Source: Spiro-02 sp034114085 (GTDB lineage: Bacteria; Spirochaetota; Spirochaetia; Sphaerochaetales; Sphaerochaetaceae). Taken from it: 64,000 nt of DNA. Each line of letters starts with the position of its first letter. Within the stretch, counting starts at the first letter, position 1. A model generated the notes under the pieces. That model had not been told where the DNA came from, made no database searches, and saw only the letters and a list, made by a program, of their open reading frames with translations. The DNA is taken from positions 65,305-129,304 of the forward strand of contig JAXEWB010000056.1 in NCBI GenBank assembly GCA_034114085.1, given 5' to 3'. A program made the position numbers and the translations under genes. Positions 1 to 8,417 of this stretch are shown here, piece after piece.

Positions 1-1096
1 CGACCAGCAGAGATGCGAATATGGCATAGACTAAATCTCCATTGTTCTGGAATAGAAGTGGTCCTGGCGTCAGCCCATGTATCGTCAACGCTCCGATCAA
101 TATGGCGGTGACCGTATCACCTGGGATACCCAATGTCAACAAGGGAATCATCGATCCGCCTACAGACGCATTATTTGCACATTCAGGTGCGATGATGCCG
201 TCCATGGTTCCCGTTCCGAATTCTTCTGGATGCCGTGATGTCTTTTGCGCGGCGATATAGGCGAGAATATTGGATGTGCCGCCTCCTATGCCTGGAAGGA
301 TGCCGATTCCTGCGCCGATAAGAGAAGACCTGATAATGTTGATATAATGCTTGAAGTATTCTTTCAAAGAGAACCCAAACCCTTTGATCTTGTAATTATA
401 CGCCTTTCCTTGGATTTCTGTGTCGATACCTTCGGCGAGATCATAGATTGAGGTAAGGGCATAGATACCCAGTAGCACCGGTAAGACGTTCAATCCTGAG
501 TAGAGCTTTCTGATACCAAAGGTCAGTCTCGCCACGCCGTCGATGGAGGATACGCCGATTAATGCGAATGCGATGCCCAGCAAGGCTCCTATCAAGCCCT
601 TGGTGATTGATTTGCCTGAGACGCTGGATATCAATGTCAACGCAAAGAACGCTACGGCGGCATATTCTACCGCGCTGAATTTGATGGACAGCTTCGCCAG
701 AGGAGGGGAGATGAAGAACAGCATCAGAAATCCGATGGAGCCACCTATGAAAGATGAAAAGATGCCAAGTCCAAGGGCCTTGCCCGCTTCGCCTTTTTCT
801 GCCATGGGATGCCCGTCGAATGTAGTGGCGATTGATGAAATGGTTCCTGGGATCTTGAGAAGAATCGCAGAAATCAAACCACCGGAACAACTGCCGAGAT
901 ACAGACCGCAGAGGAATGCCATCGCCGCTACCGGAGTCATGGAGAATGTCAGCGGAAGGCAGACTGCGAACGCCATGACCCCTGTCAGACCGGGAATCGC
1001 CCCGAATATGATACCGACGATGCTTCCGATAAAGATGAGCAACAGGACGAACGGGGTCAATATCGCTGAAAAACCGACTGAAAACATTTCGAACAT
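1..1096 (-). CDS. tctA: Tripartite tricarboxylate transporter, large permease TctA (partial, runs off window)
   Basis: Large membrane subunit of a TTT-family (binding-protein-dependent secondary) importer for a carboxylate. The minus frame is open from an ATG at 1096 to the window edge, so about 365 residues are visible and the C-terminus is missing (family about 500). The start has AAGGAG eight bases upstream. Visible family features are the glycine-rich stretch GAIPGLTGVMA near residue 35, GLYLGSCSGG, and later GIGGGTSNILAYIAA and LGIPGDTVTAILIGALT, both conserved TctA loops. Multiple hydrophobic helices separate them. It lies 12 bp after tctB and closes a tctC-tctB-tctA operon. The substrate is not determinable from sequence; citrate and other tri- or dicarboxylates are known for the family. 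Confidence 0.95.
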   Translation of the reverse strand, partial: MFEMFSVGFSAILTPFVLLLIFIGSIVGIIFGAIPGLTGVMAFAVCLPLTFSMTPVAAMAFLCGLYLGSCSGGLISAILLKIPGTISSIATTFDGHPMAEKGEAGKALGLGIFSSFIGGSIGFLMLFFISPPLAKLSIKFSAVEYAAVAFFALTLISSVSGKSITKGLIGALLGIAFALIGVSSIDGVARLTFGIRKLYSGLNVLPVLLGIYALTSIYDLAEGIDTEIQGKAYNYKIKGFGFSLKEYFKHYINIIRSSLIGAGIGILPGIGGGTSNILAYIAAQKTSRHPEEFGTGTMDGIIAPECANNASVGGSMIPLLTLGIPGDTVTAILIGALTIHGLTPGPLLFQNNGDLVYAIFASLLV

Positions 1097-1108
1097 ACAG
1101 AAGACTCC

Positions 1109-1615
1109 TTACATGAGTATGCCGCGTGGCAGGCTGATGTTGAACCCATAGCGGAATACACCGAAGACGATTCCTGAGACCAGGACCGCAATGACAATTG
1201 CGACAAGAATCTGTTTCTTGCTGAGAGAATTGCCCAATAAGAGGATCTGGAGAAACAGATAGAAAATACTGGCCGCCAGAAATCCGACTTGCCCGATACC
1301 GAGGCAATAGGCGATGACAAGCGCCATCGTGAATGCCAGTTTATGCGAAAATATGAATTGTGAGATATTCGTTGCCTTCTCGGTTTCAGTTCTATGGAAG
1401 TTTTTTCTTTTTATCCAGATAAACGTATCACTGCAGTTCGGGATTACCAGAACCGCTCCGAGCACAAATAGCAAGATCGCGATGGCCTTGGGGAAGAAAC
1501 TGGCGCTGATTTCCGAATATCCGATGCTTTGGATACCCAGAGAACTTGTGAAAAACAAGACGGCCATGACGATGGCGAGAATTCCCGCAAAAAAATTCTT
1601 AACTTTTGTAGACAT
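1109..1615 (-). CDS. tctB: Tripartite tricarboxylate transporter, small permease TctB
   Basis: Small membrane subunit of the TTT transporter, 168 residues, the usual length. Four hydrophobic segments are visible: near residues 7-25, 40-60, 90-110 and 115-160, the last being a split pair. The PF07331-type pattern of an N-terminal helix followed by a G-x-x-x-P-x-x-F-P-like loop is visible as SEISASFFPKAIAI. I chose the ATG at 1615 because GAGGAAA precedes it by a good distance; an upstream extension to 1681 has no ribosome site and runs towards tctC. The gene sits between the binding protein (80 bp upstream) and tctA (12 bp downstream), as expected for this operon. Confidence 0.9.
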   Translation of the reverse strand: MSTKVKNFFAGILAIVMAVLFFTSSLGIQSIGYSEISASFFPKAIAILLFVLGAVLVIPNCSDTFIWIKRKNFHRTETEKATNISQFIFSHKLAFTMALVIAYCLGIGQVGFLAASIFYLFLQILLLGNSLSKKQILVAIVIAVLVSGIVFGVFRYGFNISLPRGILM

Positions 1616-1695
1616 GATTTTCCTCACATTATCTGTGAATGGCAGGGACCGATGGCCGATATGGTATCGGTCCCTGTGCATTTTGTTAGTCTGTA

Positions 1696-2664
1696 CTATT
1701 TTTTCTGTGCGGCCAAAGCGATTTCCGCATACCGCTTATATCCCTCTTCCTTATCCTTCATATATTCAAGCGCCGTTGTCGAATCCATGTAGCTGACTGA
1801 ATACTGCAAGTTCTCAGTACCTTTCTTAAATTCTTCTGTCGCGGTGACTTTCCCAAGTGCGTCACTCATATACTGCACGATGCTGTCAGGAGTTTTCTTG
1901 TTATAGGCGATGAAGAAGAAGGTCTCGTGTTCGATGTCAAGCCCTTGTTCCTTGAATGTCGGGATGTTTGGGGCAAAGGGACTTCTCTCTCCACCCATGA
2001 CCCCTATGACCTTGAAGTCGCCGTTTGCAACATAGTCGCGGACATTGCCATACGGCATGGTGATAATGTCGACATGACCGCCGAGAAGGTTCGCAATCTT
2101 GTCCGCGGCGCCGCCGACATCCACGAGATTGAACGCAACGCCGGCTTCATCTTGGAACGCCAATGCAAGTACATGGGCGATACCACCCGTCTCCATTGCG
2201 TATTTGGGCTTTGTGTTGGTCTTTTTGATATAGTCCACTAGTTCCGCGACATTGTTGTACGGTGCGTCCGCCCGGACAATCACTGCATAGTCGAAAGATC
2301 TGGAGACGACGCCAGCGATCTTGAACTCATCTTTCCAATCGTAGTCGGCCATGCCCATCAAGGTATTGATAATCAGGTCTGCGTGGAAATAAAGCGCCTT
2401 GTATCCATCGCCCGGCGCATCAAGCACTTCCGCCGCCGCAATAGTCCCGGCGCCACCGGCGATATTTACGATAGCTACCGACTGGCCGATTTCTTTCTGG
2501 AGTTCTGTCGCCAGAACCCGTGCGTTGATATCGGTTCCACCACCGGCTTTTGCCGGAACGACGAGCTCGATGGCCTTGCTTGGATACTGGTCTTCGTTCT
2601 GCCCTGCCGCGAACAGGCAAAAGCTCATTGCGATGACCAAGGCAAAGGAAACTACTTTTTTCAT
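1696..2664 (-). CDS. tctC: Tripartite tricarboxylate transporter substrate-binding protein (TctC/Bug family)
   Basis: Periplasmic binding protein of the TTT system, 322 residues, normal for Bug proteins. Residues 1-21 are a signal peptide (MKK, hydrophobic core, ending FAAGQ). The mature N-terminus YPSKAIELVVPAKAGGGTD is the classic Bug motif (P-x-x-P-G/K-A-G-G-G-x-D), and the second G-G-A-G loop (NIAGGAGTIAA) binds the ligand carboxylate. GGVSRSFD-type central residues and the C-terminal DALGKVTATEEF helix also match the family. First gene of the tctCBA operon. A promoter-like pair with 17-bp spacing lies upstream at 2700-2728. Ligand unknown. Confidence 0.93.
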   Translation of the reverse strand: MKKVVSFALVIAMSFCLFAAGQNEDQYPSKAIELVVPAKAGGGTDINARVLATELQKEIGQSVAIVNIAGGAGTIAAAEVLDAPGDGYKALYFHADLIINTLMGMADYDWKDEFKIAGVVSRSFDYAVIVRADAPYNNVAELVDYIKKTNTKPKYAMETGGIAHVLALAFQDEAGVAFNLVDVGGAADKIANLLGGHVDIITMPYGNVRDYVANGDFKVIGVMGGERSPFAPNIPTFKEQGLDIEHETFFFIAYNKKTPDSIVQYMSDALGKVTATEEFKKGTENLQYSVSYMDSTTALEYMKDKEEGYKRYAEIALAAQKK

Positions 2665-2699
2665 TACATATACCCCCCTTAGGTGTCTGATGTATTGTT

Positions 2700-2728
2700 A
2701 GAATATCATACTAATTTTTAGATGTAAA
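2700..2728 (-). promoter_or_regulatory. Putative promoter and overlapping operator for tctCBA
   Basis: Read on the minus strand, TTTACA (2723-2728) and TATTCT (2700-2705) are separated by exactly 17 bp, giving a start site near 2693 and a leader of about 29 nt. An imperfect palindrome TTAG-N9-CTAA (2698-2714) overlaps the -10 box and could be an operator. The rest of 2665-2971 is AT-rich and shows no gene. Assignment is by consensus match only. Confidence 0.45.
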
Positions 2729-2901
2729 GAAAATCTGTCAAAAATTTAGATAATCAAAATAAATGTTATAATTAACCGAAATTGCATGCGGAATATAGTT
2801 CAGGAATACGAAACTGAAGTAGCGGATCATACTGTGGGTACAATCAAGACTTTTGGGAAATAACAGGCGGATTCTATCTGGTTTTTTGAATGAACTTTTA
2901 G

Positions 2902-2932
2902 ATATGAAAATTTGATATCCAATTTTTCATAT
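2902..2932. promoter_or_regulatory. Inverted repeat before the XRE-ImmA gene, probable operator
   Basis: Perfect 9-bp arms ATATGAAAA (2902-2910) and TTTTCATAT (2924-2932) separated by 13 bp. The repeat lies 40 bp upstream of the chosen start of the HTH-metallopeptidase gene. XRE-type regulators commonly bind such palindromes at their own promoter, so autoregulation is a reasonable inference. Confidence 0.45.
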
Positions 2933-2971
2933 TGTAATCAACAAGATACGGTGAAAATGGAGATTATAAAT

Positions 2972-3493
2972 ATGGATTTATCAAATGTGGGAAAGAACAT
3001 CAGACGACTGATGAAGTCACGACATATGAATATCGAGCAATTGTCCCAGAATACGGGACTGGGTGCTGTCGCGTTATCTCGTCTGATAAATGGGAAAGAT
3101 ATCTTTTCGCTAGATGATATAGAACCGGTTCATGACTTGACTTCAAGGATTGCATCATTGGGCATAAAGGTTTGGATACGAGAATTTGGATTCAAGCGAA
3201 TGTTCGGATTGTCTGTTGGCGTCGTTGATGGGGGACCGGCGATTATTGTGAACGATGATTCCGGTATTGCCATAGAGAGGCAGATCTTTACTATGGCACA
3301 TGAACTCGGGCATTTGCTATTGCATGGTATGGATGGTGATGACACCAAAGCAGAACGAGAAGCGGATGTTTTGGCGGCAGAAGTATTGTTATCTGAAAAA
3401 GGGCTGGTAGATCATATGGTTAAAAAGATTAGCTCAACTCATTTTCATCATCCTTTTCATGTTCTTTATTATTCATTGGTACAAATCCCCTGA
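2972..3493 (+). pseudogene. XRE helix-turn-helix / ImmA-IrrE metallopeptidase, C-terminally truncated
   Basis: Fusion of an N-terminal XRE DNA-binding domain (residues about 5-40; NIEQLSQNTGLGAVALSRLI is the HTH) with an ImmA/IrrE zinc peptidase. The catalytic motif MAHELGHLLLHG (HExxH form) and the downstream EREADVLAAEVLLSE helix carrying the third zinc-ligand acid are intact. Such proteins cleave or sense partner repressors in phage, ICE and toxin-antitoxin regulation. I chose ATG 2972, which has GGAG nine bases upstream; an alternative TTG at 2912 falls inside the palindromic operator. The protein ends at 173 residues in an atypical His/Phe-rich tail right after the metal helix, whereas relatives run to 250-380, so the C-terminal domain is lost. 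It might still fold as a minimal peptidase. Confidence 0.7.
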
Positions 3494-3513
3494 ACGAGAC
3501 CAAGTGTAAAACC

Positions 3514-5112
3514 TCACAACATATTTCGGTTTCTCAGCAAAATTGCCACCAGCTCCGTTCCCGTCCCTGTCATCCGCTTCACTGGCGCCCCATGCGCGAC
3601 GGCCAGCCAGAGGGCTTCCGCCTCAACCGCCTGTACGGTCGGATCGTCATTGTACACATTGAAGCTCGCCGGATTGCCGATAGCCAGACGTGCGTCGGTT
3701 CCCAGCATCTTCGCCGCGTTGGTGGAGTAGGTCTGGTATGCCTGATAAGGTGTGAGCGATTGTTCCGGAACATAGTATTCTACCATGCCCCGTATCTGCA
3801 CATATGGATCGAGGGATTGGACGGGGGAGTCGGTCGAACCGCAGAGACAGACTCCTGAGTCCATCAGCGTCCTGAGCGGAATGATATTGGACAACGCCGC
3901 ATCGGACAGATACCGTTCGTATCCACGCAAATACCGCTTGTCGATATAGGCAAAACCTGGCTGCACAGTGATGGCGACACCTAGGTCCTTCAGCTTTTCC
4001 ACCGCGGCTGGAGATGGAAACTCGCAATGGTCGATACGGTTCATCGGCTTGCCCCGCTCGACGTATGGAGGGCATTTTTCATAGGCTCGGATGATCTGGT
4101 CGATTGCACAATCTCCAATCGCGTGGCAGGTTAGCTGGATGTCTTGCTCGTGAGCCAGCCGCACTTTTTCTTCAATCACCTCGTCAGGGTAATAACAATG
4201 CCCGCATTGATCGGAATCCCTGTAGGGGGAGGAGAACGCAGCGCTTCTGGAACTGACTGAACCGTCGAGCTCCCACGCCGAACATCCTCCGATACGTTTG
4301 TGTCCCTGTCGCCTGAAGATAGACGCGGCTTTGGAAAAATCCATGTACTGAGGAAAGAACGCGATGTCGAGCGGTAGCTTGGTTGCGACATGGGCGAGCG
4401 CTTTTGTGAGGATGTCGTTCTTGACATCCTCGTTCCCGTCCAAGGCGCAGATACGGGAGACTCCGTAGGCATGGCATTCATTGACGAAGTTCGCGACACC
4501 GGTACGGATCGTCTTGAGGGACAATGTCCTGGCAATCAAATCAGTGACCCGTCCCTGCATGAATTCATGCGCCTCGCCCCGGAAAATACCGTCGGAGTCA
4601 TCCACTGGAAGCTTCAGCATCTCCAAAGTCTTGGTCGAAAGGGATGATGAATGCCCGTCAAGATTGTAGATGACAATAGCCCTGCCGTAGGTCCATGCAT
4701 CCAGCTCATGACGGGTCGGCAACCTGTTTTCTTGGATCGCAGAGGTGATATAGCCGTTTGCGACGATCAGCTTGTCCTTTGGATGCCGTGCGCAGTAATC
4801 TGATATCCGGCCCCTGATGCCGTCGAGCGAATCCGGTGTCACGTGGTCGTGTTCGATAGTACATATCTCAAAGCTGCGGGCGGCCAACACCATGGAATAG
4901 AGCAGGTGCAGATGACTATCGGTGAGCGTCGGCAACACATGCCTTCCCTGGAGGTCCACCGTCTCGCCGTAGCGAAACGTGTCAGGATCATCGCCAACAT
5001 AGTCGATTATGCCGTCCCGTACGCCAATAGCGGCGTATATGTCATCCTCCGCAATAAACGTATGGACATGACCATTGTAATATAAAGTGCCCGTTCTAGA
5101 TTGTGACGACAT
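3514..5112 (-). CDS. YtcJ-like metal-dependent amidohydrolase
   Basis: Amidohydrolase_3 (YtcJ) family enzyme of about 532 residues, predicted cytosolic. Features are the N-terminal beta-sandwich start (LYYNGHVHTF), the metal motif HVLPTLTDSHLHLLYS (H-x-H), the central TCHAIGDCAID histidine motif typical of YtcJ, NRIDHCEFPSP, and CLCGSTDSPVQSLDPY containing the last metal aspartate. The start at 5112 gives a 17-bp overlap with the upstream permease stop, with GGTGGG just before the ATG; the frame is open further upstream but that part lies entirely inside the permease gene. The pairing with an amino-acid permease suggests import then hydrolysis of an N-acyl or amide compound. This is an inference; the family's natural substrates are mostly unknown. 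Confidence 0.88.
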   Translation of the reverse strand: MSSQSRTGTLYYNGHVHTFIAEDDIYAAIGVRDGIIDYVGDDPDTFRYGETVDLQGRHVLPTLTDSHLHLLYSMVLAARSFEICTIEHDHVTPDSLDGIRGRISDYCARHPKDKLIVANGYITSAIQENRLPTRHELDAWTYGRAIVIYNLDGHSSSLSTKTLEMLKLPVDDSDGIFRGEAHEFMQGRVTDLIARTLSLKTIRTGVANFVNECHAYGVSRICALDGNEDVKNDILTKALAHVATKLPLDIAFFPQYMDFSKAASIFRRQGHKRIGGCSAWELDGSVSSRSAAFSSPYRDSDQCGHCYYPDEVIEEKVRLAHEQDIQLTCHAIGDCAIDQIIRAYEKCPPYVERGKPMNRIDHCEFPSPAAVEKLKDLGVAITVQPGFAYIDKRYLRGYERYLSDAALSNIIPLRTLMDSGVCLCGSTDSPVQSLDPYVQIRGMVEYYVPEQSLTPYQAYQTYSTNAAKMLGTDARLAIGNPASFNVYNDDPTVQAVEAEALWLAVAHGAPVKRMTGTGTELVAILLRNRNML

Positions 5113-6331
5113 TTCCCACCGCCATGAGGATATAAAGGATGATGACAGCCACTTGCGCCGTGGCGTTCCCATATCGGCCGAGCAGCGTGGGGCCGATGTC
5201 CTTTCTACTCTTGCGAAACGCAGGAACGACAAGCAACGCTATCAGTATTGCGATGAGTCCTCCGGCGAGCCGCATGAACTCCATAAAACCGCCAAGACCA
5301 AGGAACGTCAACAATAACGATGGCACAGTGGCAATAATCCAGCACATTTTTGTTGATAATTTGGTTTGTTCGGCTACTATGTCGGAAAGCGCCAGTGAGA
5401 TTGACCAATAGGTGGTAAGCATCGCCAGAATGGTGAATACTGAGCCGACGACCTCCGCCCAGACACCGATTCCCCGACTCCAGCCGACCATCGCTACCGG
5501 GGTGATTTCTGAGGACGCAAGCAGTGCGCAGATGACGATCACCATGATCAGGATCAGGTTGTTGAGAATGCCGAACGTCACCGCTTTTGCAATTTTCTTC
5601 CTATCCCCGCCGAGGCCGGTTACCGCCTGCGGGACCGAGAAGAAAGCGGAGAAGGCGAACATCGCCATGCCGAAATAGGCGAGCCCTTGGTTGATCGTTC
5701 CTGGAGTCAAGGGCAGTCCGTTCCGCACCTTTGTAATGGAAGCCCCCGCAAGAACCAGTACCATAGCATAGATAACTGCTACAGCATATTTTTCGCTCAG
5801 TCCGACGGCTTTGAGCCCGAACAGGACTACTGCTGCCGCGGCGACATAGAAGATCAGCTTGGAGGCGAGCAGCGGAAGGCCGAGCATCGGGGTGAGTATC
5901 TCCGCCGCTCCGGATATATAGGCTGCGAGGTTGGTGAACAGCACCAGCGTCATGATTACGAAGAAGCCGATGGTCAGCGGCTTCTGGAATCGGCCTTGAA
6001 ACAGGTATTTGCTGAATACTGAGATGATCTGCGGATTTTCGCCGCTTTTCATCGACAGTTCGGCGATCATCAGGTGTAGCAGTACCGACGCGGCGAAGGC
6101 CACGAGGAGGATGATCGTGCTCATGATGATTCCGTTCTTCTGCGCCAGGTAGGGCATCGCCATCACGCCACCTCCGATTCCATAACCGGTGATGATGCAG
6201 GCGCTTTCCCAGACGGTAAGCGTCGCTTTTTTGCCAGTGACGCTAGTATTCGCGACTATTGTGGCTTTGCCTGGTTTTCCCGGATTTGAGTCCGCCATAC
6301 CCGTCGTATCCGTCGATTGATCATGTGCCAT
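5096..6331 (-). CDS. Amino-acid permease of the APC superfamily (HAAAP/AVT-like)
   Basis: Membrane transporter of 411 residues with about eleven hydrophobic segments from residue 33 onward. The first helix carries ITGYGIGGGVMAMPYLAQKNG, matching the unwound G-x-G-G-G-x-x-x-x-P substrate loop of aromatic/neutral amino-acid permeases (TyrP, Mtr, SdaC group) and eukaryotic AVT relatives. The hydrophilic N-terminus of about 30 residues is short and soluble. The gene is followed with overlap by a YtcJ amidohydrolase, probably co-transcribed. It starts 25 bp after the end of the HipA fragment. Substrate not assignable. Confidence 0.82.
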   Translation of the reverse strand: MAHDQSTDTTGMADSNPGKPGKATIVANTSVTGKKATLTVWESACIITGYGIGGGVMAMPYLAQKNGIIMSTIILLVAFAASVLLHLMIAELSMKSGENPQIISVFSKYLFQGRFQKPLTIGFFVIMTLVLFTNLAAYISGAAEILTPMLGLPLLASKLIFYVAAAAVVLFGLKAVGLSEKYAVAVIYAMVLVLAGASITKVRNGLPLTPGTINQGLAYFGMAMFAFSAFFSVPQAVTGLGGDRKKIAKAVTFGILNNLILIMVIVICALLASSEITPVAMVGWSRGIGVWAEVVGSVFTILAMLTTYWSISLALSDIVAEQTKLSTKMCWIIATVPSLLLTFLGLGGFMEFMRLAGGLIAILIALLVVPAFRKSRKDIGPTLLGRYGNATAQVAVIILYILMAVGNVVTI

Positions 6332-6356
6332 GGTGTATCCTTCTGCGTATCATATT

Positions 6357-6824
6357 CTATAGGCGTGGAATTCTTTCTTGGATCAATGCACGATATGTTT
6401 CCCGCATAGACTCTGAGAGAAAGGATTCCTGTATGCACGAGAGTATATCCTGTTCTTTCCGTTTGTAGAACTCCAGGACTCGCAATGCGCTTTCCCGGGG
6501 AAGCGTCAGGTTTGCACCAAAAAGAAGGAAGTCCTTCCTCGTCAACCCGCTTTTCTTTCCGCAGACAGTAAGGGCTGATTCTTCCATATCGTCCGGAATC
6601 ACGATTTTGGTACTTACCAGGTCGTATGCTGGCGCAAGAGTCCAGTCAGTCGGTTTGTATAGGGAGAAATTCTTCAAATGCATATCCGTGTTTCCCATAA
6701 TGAACGAGAAAATGACGCGATTGAAGAATTTCTGAAGGTCAAGTCCTTTCGCCATTGCGAAACGCTTGATGATTTTGTCGCATTGTTCAATGGACGAACT
6801 GGACATCCTGCCAGTAATTTCCAA
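6357..6824 (-). pseudogene. HipA-like kinase, C-terminal fragment only
   Basis: About 155 residues that align with only the second half of HipA-type Ser/Thr kinases (whole proteins about 430). The fragment keeps the catalytic-loop motif MGNTDMHLKNFSLY (H-x-K-N after the catalytic Asp), the metal-binding APAYDLVST motif and the K-S-G-L-T helix. The first recognisable family residues (EITGRMSSS) begin almost exactly where the upstream SIS gene ends, and nothing HipA-like precedes them. The best start is a TTG at 6824 with a weak ribosome site. The ATP-binding lobe is absent, so kinase activity is unlikely. It is probably a remnant left by recombination beside the sugar operon. Confidence 0.75.
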
Positions 6825-6853
6825 GATACCTCTGTCATAATGTCTGTGGCTGA

Positions 6854-7495
6854 TTATTTCAGATCCGGCCAGAACGTAGCTTCCAGCATGAGGCAGAGAC
6901 AGTGATAGATTGGAAGATGCAGCTCTTGGATCTTGTATGTCTCGGTTTCTGGAACTTTGATTGAAATATCACTGAACCGATCCAAAGTTGCTGGCTTTTC
7001 TCCTGTCAGGGATATGACCTTCATGCCTTTCGCCTGAGCGACAATACTTGCGAAAACTACGTTCTGTGAATTGCCTGAGGTGGATATTCCTAGCAGGACA
7101 TCCCCGTTTTGTCCATAACCAAGAACTTGTTGTGCGAACACAAGGGCTGGCGTTCTGTCGTTCGCATATGCCGTGGTCAATGCTGTATGTTGTGTCAGAT
7201 TAATTGCTGGAATCGTTCCTTCGAGCCCTTCCGCCAAAATGCCCCCCCAATCTGTGTCGATGGAAAGCAACCGTTGTCGTAATGCTTGGGGTATGGGGCG
7301 TTTCGCGCAGAACGCTTTCATAAGTTCCCCGACAATATGGTCCGCGTCAGCACTGCTGCCGCCGTTTCCACAAACTAGGAGTTTGCCGTTCGACGCAATG
7401 CTCTGACGTAGGAGTGAATAAGCATCGGAAATAGATTCCTTAGTCTCTTTGAGACATGGATATCGTTCTATGAGCGAATCAAGATATTCGGTCAT
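6854..7495 (-). CDS. SIS-domain phosphosugar isomerase, GmhA-like
   Basis: 213-residue single-SIS-domain protein resembling sedoheptulose-7-phosphate isomerase. Phosphate-binding motifs GNGGSSADADHIVGEL and GISTSGNSQNVV are present, as is the C-terminal active-site pair Q-E-x-H plus the Y-H-x-L/C-C helix (KIQELHLPIYHC) diagnostic of GmhA. The reaction is probably an aldose-ketose isomerisation of a C7 or similar phosphosugar. ATG 7495 has a GGAGG site five bases upstream and overlaps the ROK stop by 17 bp, indicating translational coupling. The neighbouring PfkB kinase-HAD fusion also recalls the heptose pathway (HldE/GmhB), but here linked to an ABC importer, so catabolism of a heptose-like sugar is possible. 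Confidence 0.85.
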   Translation of the reverse strand: MTEYLDSLIERYPCLKETKESISDAYSLLRQSIASNGKLLVCGNGGSSADADHIVGELMKAFCAKRPIPQALRQRLLSIDTDWGGILAEGLEGTIPAINLTQHTALTTAYANDRTPALVFAQQVLGYGQNGDVLLGISTSGNSQNVVFASIVAQAKGMKVISLTGEKPATLDRFSDISIKVPETETYKIQELHLPIYHCLCLMLEATFWPDLK

Positions 7496-8417
7496 GAATG
7501 CCTCCTTCTTCCTCTTCGCAGAATGATTTTGCAACACCGAGCGCCGCCATATATCCGATATCATTTCCTAACGAGGATGGAACGACATCGCAGACAGAAC
7601 TGCATTGTGGGAGGGCTTCCTGAGCTATGATTTCTTGTATGATTGGGGTGAAAAGTGCTTTATCTCGTGTATAGATACTACCAATGATAATTTTTTCTGG
7701 ATTCAGAATGTCAATGAGCATGGACAGTGCATAGCCGAGATATCTTGCCGATATGGAAATGACATGTCGAGAAGGTGCGTCATCTGAATTCGCCCGAAGA
7801 CAGATATCCTTTGCCGATAGCTTTTCTCCATATTCTTGTTCATATAGCAGACTGATGCCCTCTCCGCTGCAAAACGATTCGATGCTTCCGCATTTTCCAT
7901 AGCAGGACGGTCCTGAAGGCGCAATCCTGACATGACCGATTTCGCCAGCCATGCCGTTGGTTCCTTCATAAAGTTTCCCATTAAGTATCAAACCTGCACC
8001 AAAACCAGTTCCGAAAGTGAGGAATATCATGTTCTTCGTTCCCCTTCCGTTTCCCCAGTTCCATTCAGCCAAGGCGCAGGCGTTCGCATCGTTTTGTAGG
8101 AACGCAGGAACCCCTAATTCTTGTTCAAGCACACGGGTAATCGGAATATGATTCCAGCGGGGGAGATGGGGTGGGGATAAAATTTCTCCTCGTGTGGTAT
8201 CGAGTGGGCCTCCGCAACTGATTCCAATGGATTCAATATGCTGTGTCTGACATTTCGCAATGAGGACTTGTCCCGCTGAGACAATCTGCTGGATAATCAC
8301 CGACGGAGTACCGATTGTCGGAAACTGTGTCTTTGCCAGAATCCGTCCTTGTCCATTGCCAAGGGCGACACCTGTTTTCGTGCCTCCGATGTCCACTCCG
8401 AGAAACAAGTCATTCAT
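7479..8417 (-). CDS. ROK-family sugar kinase
   Basis: 312-residue ROK kinase. The phosphate-1 motif is LGVDIGGTKTGVAL at residues 5-18, with the catalytic N-D-A-N-A-C-A-L-A-E-W loop around residue 115 and G-T-G-F-G-A-G for phosphate 2. The zinc region reads CYGKCGSIESFCSGEG instead of the usual C-x-C-G-x-x-G-C-x-E, so one cysteine is displaced and metal binding may differ. No N-terminal HTH, so it is an enzyme and not a ROK repressor. The start overlaps the upstream gene by 8 bp and the end overlaps the SIS gene by 17 bp. Probable role: phosphorylating the sugar brought in by the adjoining ABC system. Confidence 0.87.
   Translation of the reverse strand: MNDLFLGVDIGGTKTGVALGNGQGRILAKTQFPTIGTPSVIIQQIVSAGQVLIAKCQTQHIESIGISCGGPLDTTRGEILSPPHLPRWNHIPITRVLEQELGVPAFLQNDANACALAEWNWGNGRGTKNMIFLTFGTGFGAGLILNGKLYEGTNGMAGEIGHVRIAPSGPSCYGKCGSIESFCSGEGISLLYEQEYGEKLSAKDICLRANSDDAPSRHVISISARYLGYALSMLIDILNPEKIIIGSIYTRDKALFTPIIQEIIAQEALPQCSSVCDVVPSSLGNDIGYMAALGVAKSFCEEEEGGIHDRIS

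Noticed and set aside
441..1307. Long minus open frame overlapping tctA and tctB, rich in Arg, His and Ser
   Set aside because: It is out of phase with the tctA frame, which has clear membrane helices and family motifs; composition is that of a shadow frame.
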